From assembly GCA_964404455.1 (NCBI GenBank), contig CAYOJY010000057.1:1-5469 (forward strand): 5,469 nucleotides of DNA, read 5' to 3'. The notes beneath the pieces were generated by a model. It was not told where the DNA came from, did not search any database, and saw nothing but the letters and a program-made list of their open reading frames with translations. Positions 1-5,372 of this stretch are shown here, one piece after another. Position 1 is the first letter of the stretch, and every line of letters begins with the position of its first letter. Origin of the DNA: CAKOSP01 sp964404455. GTDB taxonomy: Bacteria > Bacillota_I > Bacilli_A > RF39 > UBA660. A program made the translations under genes and the position numbers.

Positions 1-1
1 T

Positions 2-2368
2 TTAAAACCGGTTCAAAGAAGAATTTTATATGCTATGTATAAAACCGGAAATGTTGCTGAAAAAAATTACATTAAATGTGCCGCAACTGTCGGAGAAGTT
101 TTAGGAAAATATCATCCTCATGGAGATACTTCGGTATATGATGCGATGGTACGAATGAGCCAGTGGTGGAAACAAAATCATATTTTAATTGATATTCAAG
201 GAAATAATGGTTCAATGGATGGCGATTCGGCCGCAGCATATCGCTATACTGAAGCTAAATTATCTAAAATAAGTGGAGAATTATTAAAAGATTTAGAAAA
301 AAATACAATAAATTGGTCACCTAATTTTGATGATCGTTTTTTAGAACCAACTATTTTACCTGCTAAATTCCCTAATTTATTAATTAATGGAGCAAATGGT
401 ATATCAGCGGGATACGCAACTAATATTCCTCCTCATAATCTAGGCGAAATAATTGATGCCACTATTAAAAGAATTGATTCACCAAATGGAAACTTTAATA
501 CATTTTTAGAAATAGTTAAAGGGCCGGATTTTCCAACCGGAGGAATAGTCGAAGGAAAAGAAGGAATAATTGATGCTTTTAAAACTGGTAAAGGTAAAAT
601 TATTATTCGAAGTAAAATTGAATTCAAAAAGGAAAAAGGAAAAGAACAAATAATTGTAACTGAACTTCCTTTTGATGTTAATAAAGCTAATTTAGTTAAT
701 AAAATAGATGCTATTCGGATTGATAAAAAAATCGAAGGAATTGCAGAAGTTCGCGATGAATCCGATCGAACAGGGTTAAGAATTGCCATTGATTTAAAAA
801 ATGGTGTTAATAAAGAATTAATCTTAAATTATTTATTAAAAAATACTGAATTGAAAATATCTTTTAATTATAATATGGTTTCAATTGTTAATAGAAGACC
901 CCTAACTTTAGGATTATTAGAAATATTAGATGCTTATATTGAGTTTCAAAAAGAAGTAATTACCAGAAGATCTAATTTTGATTTAGCTTACTTTAAAAAA
1001 AGATTTCATATTGTTGAGGGTCTTATTAAAGCCATTTCCATTTTAGATGAAGTTATTAAAGTTATTAGGCAAAGTAAAAATAAAATTGATGCTATTGCTA
1101 ATCTAATTAAAGAATTTTCTTTTACAGGAGAACAAGCAGAAGCAATTGTAATGTTACAATTATATAAATTAACAAATACAGATATAACAACATTAGAAGA
1201 AGAATGTGAAAAATTAAAAATAGCAATTGCTGGTTTAAAAGAAATACTTTCTAATGAAGATAAATTAAAACAAATAATGAAATTAGAACTTAGAAATATT
1301 AAAAAAGAATTCGGTGTGCCAAGAAGAACTGAAATAAAAGATGAGATTACCGAAATAAAATTAGATTTAAAGAAAATGATTCCAATAGAAAATGTTGTAG
1401 TTGTTGTAACTAATGAAGGATATGTTAAAAAAGTTAGTTACAAAAGTTATAAGACTAATGAAGAAGAAACTTTAGTTAAACCCGGGGATTATGTTAGAAA
1501 TTTATTTCAGGTTACAACTCAAGATACATTATTATTATTTACAAATTTAGGAAATTATTTATATTTGCCAGTTCATAAATTGTCTGATGCAAAGTGGAAA
1601 GAATTAGGAAAACATATTAGTAACACTATTTTAATTGCTCCTGAAGAAAAAATAATTGGCAGCTTAATTTTAAATGATAAAGAAAAAAAGGTTTGTTTAT
1701 TTACTAAAAAAGGTTTTGTTAAAAAAGTAAGACTTGGGGACTTTGAAGTAACTAGGTATTCTAAACCAATTATGGCGATGAAATTAAAAGATAATGATGA
1801 GTTAATTAATATTGAAATAGAACAAGAAGAGTGTTTATTTGTAACTTATAATGGATATTATTTAAAATATAAATGTGATGAAATTCCACAAGTGGGACCA
1901 AAAGCCAGTGGGGTAAAGGGAATTAATTTAAAAGAAGATTTTGTTATTTTAGGAACAAGTATTTTAAATGATAAAGAATATTTAAATATTTTCACTAATT
2001 TTAAAACAGCAAAAAGAATAAAACTTAATGAATTAGTTAATATTTCTCGAGCTAAAAAAGGAAATATGTTATTTAAAAAAGTAAAGGCTAAAGACTATAA
2101 AATAATTGGTAGTTATTTAACTGATTCCAAAGATATTAATTTAATTAAGAATAATTTAGATATTATCGAAATAAAAAATAGTGATATTCCGATTATGGAT
2201 TTAGGAAGTACTGGAAGTATAATAATAAAAAAAGAAATAGAAGAAGTAAGTATTAAAACTAATTTAATTAATTTTAAAGAAAAAATAAATATTATTGAAG
2301 AAAATGAAGAACCTTCATCAAATAAACAATTATCTTTTGATTCTTTTATCGATGAGTTTAAAATATAG
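2..2368 (+). CDS. parC: DNA topoisomerase IV subunit A (5'-partial)
   Basis: This is the DNA-breaking subunit of topoisomerase IV, which with ParE (not in view) unlinks daughter chromosomes and relaxes supercoils using ATP. The frame is open from base 2 and begins LKPVQRRILYAM, the conserved N-terminal motif of the family, so the Met codon at base 35 is internal and only about 30 residues are missing. Seen in order: the HPHGD helix region (bases 113-127), GNNGSMDGD, the catalytic Arg-Tyr (RYTE; Tyr at 245-247), the DNA-intercalating Ile in NGISAG (401-403), a coiled-coil stretch around 950-1320, then a C-terminal beta-pinwheel from about 1376 with repeated blades such as VVVVTNEGYVKKV and VCLFTKKGFVKKV. 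GNNGS and the lack of a QRRGGKG GyrA-box (KWKELGKHIS in the comparable area) favour ParC over GyrA. The estimated full length of about 820 residues is usual for Gram-positive ParC. GyrA is the only serious alternative and is unlikely. Confidence 0.95.
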   Translation, partial: LKPVQRRILYAMYKTGNVAEKNYIKCAATVGEVLGKYHPHGDTSVYDAMVRMSQWWKQNHILIDIQGNNGSMDGDSAAAYRYTEAKLSKISGELLKDLEKNTINWSPNFDDRFLEPTILPAKFPNLLINGANGISAGYATNIPPHNLGEIIDATIKRIDSPNGNFNTFLEIVKGPDFPTGGIVEGKEGIIDAFKTGKGKIIIRSKIEFKKEKGKEQIIVTELPFDVNKANLVNKIDAIRIDKKIEGIAEVRDESDRTGLRIAIDLKNGVNKELILNYLLKNTELKISFNYNMVSIVNRRPLTLGLLEILDAYIEFQKEVITRRSNFDLAYFKKRFHIVEGLIKAISILDEVIKVIRQSKNKIDAIANLIKEFSFTGEQAEAIVMLQLYKLTNTDITTLEEECEKLKIAIAGLKEILSNEDKLKQIMKLELRNIKKEFGVPRRTEIKDEITEIKLDLKKMIPIENVVVVVTNEGYVKKVSYKSYKTNEEETLVKPGDYVRNLFQVTTQDTLLLFTNLGNYLYLPVHKLSDAKWKELGKHISNTILIAPEEKIIGSLILNDKEKKVCLFTKKGFVKKVRLGDFEVTRYSKPIMAMKLKDNDELINIEIEQEECLFVTYNGYYLKYKCDEIPQVGPKASGVKGINLKEDFVILGTSILNDKEYLNIFTNFKTAKRIKLNELVNISRAKKGNMLFKKVKAKDYKIIGSYLTDSKDINLIKNNLDIIEIKNSDIPIMDLGSTGSIIIKKEIEEVSIKTNLINFKEKINIIEENEEPSSNKQLSFDSFIDEFKI
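2337..2364 (+). promoter_or_regulatory. Possible promoter for ylbDE inside the parC 3' end
   Basis: A TTGATT (2337-2342) and a TAAAAT (2359-2364) are separated by 16 bases. They match the vegetative -35 and -10 consensus at 4 and 5 of 6 positions. The expected transcript start near 2371 would put the whole 16-bp hairpin at the very 5' end of a ylbDE message. AT-rich DNA gives such matches by chance, so this is tentative; ylbDE could instead depend on read-through from parC. Confidence 0.35.
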
Positions 2369-2372
2369 AAAC

Positions 2373-2414
2373 AATCGCCCATTTAAATCATATATTTAAA
2401 TGGGTGATTATTTT
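2373..2414 (+). terminator. Hairpin after parC: terminator overlapping the ylbD ribosome binding site
   Basis: Arms 2373-2388 and 2394-2409 pair over 16 bp with a single G-T wobble (2377/2405) and a 5-base loop, followed by ATTTT. The stem begins 4 bases after the parC stop, as expected of an intrinsic terminator. The T-tract is short and the lower stem is mostly A-T, so termination may be incomplete. The 3' arm contains GGTGAT (2403-2408), the likely ribosome binding site for the TTG start at 2413, so the folded hairpin would also hide that site. Confidence 0.7.
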
Positions 2415-2766
2415 GGCTAATAAAAATGAATTTAAACAATTTATTAAAGGAAAACCTGAATTAGTTGATTATATTAAATCAGGTGATATGACTTGGCAAA
2501 AATTTTATGAAATATATGATTTATATGGCGCTGATCGAGGTGTATGGGATAAATATATTCCAAAAGTTGCTGAAAAAGTTAATGGGATGGATAAAATTGG
2601 TGATTTAATTAAAAATGTTGATATGGATTCCATTCAAAATCATATTAATACAGCTCAAAAAGCTTTAGGATTTGTTCAGGAATTAACAACTAAAAAACCA
2701 AGTAATTTAACCAATATTAAAGGACCTAGTTCGCCCAGACCAATTAATAAATTTTTTGAGGATTAA
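2413..2766 (+). CDS. ylbD: YlbD-family small protein
   Basis: A small acidic-to-neutral cytoplasmic-looking protein of 117 residues. It resembles the YlbD family of Bacilli, in which the B. subtilis member is a spore coat protein of roughly 130 residues. Family hallmarks seen: FKQFIKGKPEL near residues 7-17, the signature TWQKFYEIYDLYG at 27-39 followed by WDKY, and an amphipathic stretch DSIQNHINTAQKALGFVQEL at about 72-91. The end is Pro/Ser-rich (SSPRP) and acidic. I chose TTG at 2413 over GTG at 2404: it gives the family-like MANKNEF start, and GGTGAT at 2403-2408 lies four bases upstream, whereas the GTG would fall inside that site. The stop is 2 bases from ylbE, indicating one operon. 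No signal peptide or membrane segment is visible. Whether it works in a spore coat here is unknown, since no sporulation gene is in the window. Assignment is by remembered family pattern. Confidence 0.8.
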   Translation: MANKNEFKQFIKGKPELVDYIKSGDMTWQKFYEIYDLYGADRGVWDKYIPKVAEKVNGMDKIGDLIKNVDMDSIQNHINTAQKALGFVQELTTKKPSNLTNIKGPSSPRPINKFFED

Positions 2767-2768
2767 AA

Positions 2769-2990
2769 ATGCAACTGGATTTACAAATGAAATTTAGAGA
2801 AAATGAAAAATATTTTAATTATTTGAAAATTAATTCGTATTATTTTAAAGAATTAAATAGAGGAAAAATTGATTATAAAAATTTTGCCAATGATATGAAA
2901 GTAAAATATAAAGAAAGAGCTACTGATAAAATCAGTAATGTAATTGATAATATTGATTTAATAAGTTCTTTAGTTGAAACATTAAAATAG
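2769..2990 (+). CDS. ylbE: YlbE-like small protein
   Basis: A 73-residue protein resembling the YlbE family of Bacilli (about 75-80 residues), whose biochemical role is not known to me. The fit rests on length, on gene order directly after ylbD as in B. subtilis, and on the layout of a Tyr-rich segment (NSYYFKELNRG, residues 22-32), a DYKNF motif at 35-39, a basic stretch KVKYKERATDK (44-54), and a hydrophobic helical end (DLISSLVETL). No signal peptide, membrane segment or cysteine is present. The ribosome binding site GAGGAT (2758-2763) lies within the last two codons of ylbD, five bases before ATG 2769, so the two genes are probably translationally coupled. A later Met at residue 7 is less likely because it lacks such a site. 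In B. subtilis ylbF follows; here it does not. Confidence 0.78.
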   Translation: MQLDLQMKFRENEKYFNYLKINSYYFKELNRGKIDYKNFANDMKVKYKERATDKISNVIDNIDLISSLVETLK

Positions 2991-3010
2991 ACTATATTTT
3001 TTCTTTTTTT
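2984..3010 (+). terminator. Weak possible terminator at the end of ylbE
   Basis: AAAATA (2984-2989) can pair with TATTTT (2995-3000) across a 5-base loop, followed by TTCTTTTTTT. The stem is only six A-T pairs and overlaps the stop codon, so it would be unstable. The long T-tract is the main reason to list it. Confidence 0.25.
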
Positions 3011-3012
3011 AA

Positions 3013-3021
3013 TGATATAAT
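3013..3021 (+). promoter_or_regulatory. Extended -10 promoter for the membrane protein gene
   Basis: TGATATAAT (3013-3021) is a perfect TGnTATAAT extended -10 element. No convincing -35 lies 16-18 bases upstream (TATATT at 2993-2998), which extended -10 promoters can tolerate. Transcription would start near 3028, giving a very short leader that begins almost at the ribosome binding site AAGGAG (3028-3033). Confidence 0.5.
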
Positions 3022-3042
3022 TTTTTCAAGGAGATGATTTTT

Positions 3043-4641
3043 TTGAAAACAAATTTAAAGTTAGTTTTAGCAACATTTTTATACATGTTAGTATATTATT
3101 ATTTTTTATTACCACCAATTAATATTACAGCAATTGAGTTTTGGACATTTTTATTAAGTATTTTATTTTTTATCTTATTTATTAAGACTATTAATTTTGG
3201 AGTTTCGGTTATTAATAATAATTTTGTTTTTAGACAAGGGAGTAAATTCAATGTATATTTAGGAATTGGTATAGGGGTGATTATTCTTTTAATATTTATT
3301 GTTAATATCTTTAATTCACCAATGTTTAATTCTAAAAAATATGCCAATCGGATTGTTGTTAATAAAGACCATTCTTTTGTTAATGATATTAAAGAAGTGG
3401 ATTTTAATAAAATACCTTTACTCGATAAAGCATCGAGTCAAAAACTAGGGGATCGTAAAATGGGCGAAATAACTGATTTGGTAAGTCAGTTTAATGTCAG
3501 TGATTTATATACTCAGATAAATTATAATAATAAAATAGTTCGCGTTACGCCATTAGAATATGCCGGATTAATTAAATTCTTTACTAATCAAAAAGAAGGC
3601 GTTAAAGGTTATATAACGGTTGATTCTGTTAATGGAGAATCATCATTAGTAAAACTAGATAAAGGAATGCAATATTTACCAAGTGCTTATTTCTTTAAAG
3701 ATTTAAATCGTAAATTAAGATTAACTTATCCAACTCTTAATTTTGATACCGCATCTTTTGAAATTGATGAAAAAGGACATCCATATTGGATTGTACCAAC
3801 TGTTAAGTATGTAGGCGTTAGTATGCGAAAAGAAATAAATGGGGTAGTTATTTTAGATGCCGTAACGGGAAAAACAAAAAAATATTCAATTAATAATATC
3901 CCTTCATGGATTGATCATGCTTTTTCAGCAGAATTAATAATTGAACAAATTAATAATTGGGGATCATATAACCAAGGTTTTCTTAATTCAATCTTTGGTC
4001 AAAAGAATGTTGTAAATACAACTGAAGGATATAATTATATTATTTTAAATGATGATGTATATTTATATACAGGGGTTACTTCTGTTGCCTCTGATGAATC
4101 AAATTTAGGTTTTGTCTTGGTTAATTTAAGAACTAAAGAAACAAATTATTATGAAGTAGCGGGCGCTGAGGAATATAGTGCAATGAGTTCAGCAGAAGGA
4201 TTAGTTCAAGAAAAGAAATACATAGCATCATTTCCACTTTTAATTAATTTAAATAATCGGCCAACTTATTTATTAAGCTTAAAAGATAATGCTGGTTTAG
4301 TAAAAATGTATGCCTTTGTTGATGTTGTTGATTATCAAATTGTTTCAACATCTGATGCATCATTAGGAATTGATAATGCCGCTAAAGCATATTTAAGCAA
4401 AATAAATAGTAAAAGTGAAAATAAAGATGTTTTAAATGAAAAAAATATTACCATTAAATCTATTACATCAGCAACTATTGATGGTAATTCTATTTATTAC
4501 ATAATTGATAGTGAAAATAATCAATATCAAACAACAATTAAAAATAATACAAACTTAATTCCTTTCTTAAAATCAGGGGATAGTGTGAAAATTACTTATT
4601 ATGTTGATGAAATAGGAATAATTAAAAAAATTGAAAAATAA
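3043..4641 (+). CDS. Membrane-anchored extracytoplasmic protein of unknown function
   Basis: A 532-residue protein with three hydrophobic segments near residues 5-24, 30-50 and 71-90, then about 440 residues without further membrane spans. Lys near the N-terminus and a basic loop between segments 2 and 3 (FRQGSKFN) place the N-terminus inside and the large domain outside by the positive-inside rule. No cysteine was seen. The outer part contains TPLEYAGL (about 169), FEIDEKGHPYWIVP (about 239), VVILDAVTGKTKKY (about 268), a related strand pair FVLVNLRTKETNYYEV (about 357), GAEEYSAMSSAEG (about 374) and SLKDNAGLVKMYAFVD (about 412). The DAVTGK and LRTKET segments resemble PepSY-type repeats, but that is only an impression. 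Residues 467-532 look like a separate small beta domain. The density of ordered motifs matches what I remember of a conserved unnamed Clostridia/Bacilli family, not checked. I chose TTG 3043 because AAGGAG (3028-3033) sits nine bases before it; ATG 3034 directly abuts that site. Confidence 0.85.
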   Translation: MKTNLKLVLATFLYMLVYYYFLLPPINITAIEFWTFLLSILFFILFIKTINFGVSVINNNFVFRQGSKFNVYLGIGIGVIILLIFIVNIFNSPMFNSKKYANRIVVNKDHSFVNDIKEVDFNKIPLLDKASSQKLGDRKMGEITDLVSQFNVSDLYTQINYNNKIVRVTPLEYAGLIKFFTNQKEGVKGYITVDSVNGESSLVKLDKGMQYLPSAYFFKDLNRKLRLTYPTLNFDTASFEIDEKGHPYWIVPTVKYVGVSMRKEINGVVILDAVTGKTKKYSINNIPSWIDHAFSAELIIEQINNWGSYNQGFLNSIFGQKNVVNTTEGYNYIILNDDVYLYTGVTSVASDESNLGFVLVNLRTKETNYYEVAGAEEYSAMSSAEGLVQEKKYIASFPLLINLNNRPTYLLSLKDNAGLVKMYAFVDVVDYQIVSTSDASLGIDNAAKAYLSKINSKSENKDVLNEKNITIKSITSATIDGNSIYYIIDSENNQYQTTIKNNTNLIPFLKSGDSVKITYYVDEIGIIKKIEK

Positions 4642-4654
4642 CAATTAAAATAAG

Positions 4655-4687
4655 ACAATAATATTGACTATAAAAGAATATTGTTGT
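4655..4687 (+). promoter_or_regulatory. Inverted repeat overlapping the pilin promoter (operator-like)
   Basis: Arms 4655-4665 (ACAATAATATT) and 4677-4687 (AATATTGTTGT) match over 10 of 11 positions, the odd one being a T-G pair (4659/4683), around an 11-base centre. The dyad begins 14 bases after the stop of the membrane protein gene, covers the -35 hexamer, and ends at the first base of the -10. No T-tract follows, so a repressor site is more natural than a terminator, although an RNA hairpin ending the upstream gene cannot be excluded. Confidence 0.5.
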
Positions 4688-4692
4688 AATAT
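4664..4692 (+). promoter_or_regulatory. Vegetative-type promoter for the pilin gene
   Basis: TTGACT (4664-4669) and TAATAT (4687-4692) are separated by the ideal 17 bases. Transcription would start near 4699, giving a leader of about 15 bases that begins at the ribosome binding site AGGATGG (4700-4706). The gene therefore appears to be transcribed separately from the membrane protein gene upstream. Confidence 0.65.
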
Positions 4693-4713
4693 GTATTATA
4701 GGATGGTGCAAAA

Positions 4714-5196
4714 ATGAATGTATTGAATAAAAAGAGTGGGTTTACATTAGTCGAATTATTAGCCGTTATAATTGTCTTAGCCATTATTATGTTAATAGCA
4801 GTTAATTCAGCATTACCATTAATTGGTCAAGCAAGAACTGGAGCATTTGCAAGTTCTGCCAATATAATTATAGAATCAGTTCAAACTGCCGTTTTAGCTG
4901 ATGAAATAAATGGAAAAAAATTTGATTGTTATTCTATAAAATATTTAGTAGATAATAATTATTTAACTAAAATTAAAGCAAATACTACCGATGGTTATAG
5001 TGGTATTGTAACTATTACGCGAACGTTAGTAAGTGGTAATACCTTAAAATATGAATACAGTATCGAACTACAAGATCATAAAAATGGTTTTAAACTTAAA
5101 AAAGCCAATGTAGTTGATGCAATCGTTGGTGATGATATAGCTAAAACCGATGTCACAGTTAGTCCAACTTGTGTAGGTGGAAATCCAGCAACTTAA
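4714..5196 (+). CDS. Type IV pilin-like prepilin (class III N-terminal signal)
   Basis: A 160-residue prepilin. The short basic leader MNVLNKKSG is followed by FTLVELLAVIIVLAIIMLIA, so prepilin peptidase should cut after Gly9 and N-methylate Phe10. Glu14 is the conserved Glu5 of the mature protein used in filament assembly. The hydrophobic helix spans roughly 10-33 and continues as an amphipathic helix (GQARTGAFASSANIIIESVQ). The rest looks beta-rich (VTITRTLVSG, LKYEYSIELQ). Two cysteines, Cys72 and Cys153, could form the loop disulfide typical of many pilins. Known members form pili or pseudopili for adhesion, twitching, secretion or DNA uptake (ComGC-like); which applies here cannot be told. 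No assembly ATPase, platform protein or peptidase is in the window. The start is ATG 4714 with AGGATGG at 4700-4706. The gene has its own promoter and terminator, so it is probably monocistronic. Confidence 0.9.
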   Translation: MNVLNKKSGFTLVELLAVIIVLAIIMLIAVNSALPLIGQARTGAFASSANIIIESVQTAVLADEINGKKFDCYSIKYLVDNNYLTKIKANTTDGYSGIVTITRTLVSGNTLKYEYSIELQDHKNGFKLKKANVVDAIVGDDIAKTDVTVSPTCVGGNPAT

Positions 5197-5203
5197 AATC
5201 TAG

Positions 5204-5230
5204 AACTCTTCAAATTTGGAGAGTTTTTAA
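5204..5230 (+). terminator. Intrinsic terminator of the pilin gene
   Basis: Arms 5204-5212 (AACTCTTCA) and 5217-5225 pair over 9 bp with one T-G wobble and an AATT tetraloop. The 3' arm runs into a T-tract (5224-5228). It starts seven bases after the pilin stop codon, the classic position and form of a Rho-independent terminator. Confidence 0.85.
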
Positions 5231-5266
5231 ATTAATAAAAATTTTAAAACCATTTATAAATTAGAT

Positions 5267-5293
5267 TGTAAAAAGCGCTAATTGCTTTTTACA
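5267..5293. repeat. Perfect 10-bp inverted repeat upstream of the last gene
   Basis: TGTAAAAAGC (5267-5276) and GCTTTTTACA (5284-5293) are exact reverse complements separated by 7 bases. No T-tract follows on either strand, and the pilin gene already has a terminator, so this is more likely a protein-binding site. Its centre lies about 75 bases upstream of the predicted transcript start of the last gene. Confidence 0.6.
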
Positions 5294-5320
5294 TTATTTG
5301 TCAACTTTAATAAAAATTGC

Positions 5321-5349
5321 TTGCAAAAACCAATTTAATGTAGTATTAT
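5321..5349 (+). promoter_or_regulatory. Promoter for the secreted TasA-like gene
   Basis: TTGCAA (5321-5326) and TATTAT (5344-5349) are 17 bases apart, each close to the vegetative consensus. Transcription would start near 5356, just before the ribosome binding site AGGAAAG (5358-5364). Confidence 0.55.
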
Positions 5350-5372
5350 TTTATCATAGGAAAGAAATTCGA

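Noticed and set aside
35..37. ATG at base 35 as the parC start
   Set aside because: The frame is open upstream and the preceding codons encode LKPVQRRILYA, part of the conserved topoisomerase N-terminus, so the gene begins before the window.
433..789. 118-codon open frame on the minus strand
   Set aside because: It lies wholly inside parC, opposite a well-conserved catalytic region; the product is low-complexity Ile/Ser/Leu-rich as expected from the reverse of an AT-rich gene, with no supporting start context.
2113..2382. 89-codon open frame on the minus strand over the parC end
   Set aside because: Its product is a Ile/Leu/Ser-rich mirror of the parC tail with no recognisable motif.
3099..3347. 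82-codon open frame on the minus strand
   Set aside because: It is antisense to the membrane segments of the 532-residue protein, which explains its hydrophobic composition; no start signals.
4655..4687. Intrinsic terminator for the membrane protein gene
   Set aside because: The dyad has an 11-base loop, an A-T-only core and no T-tract after it, while it lies exactly across a good promoter; kept instead as an operator-like repeat.
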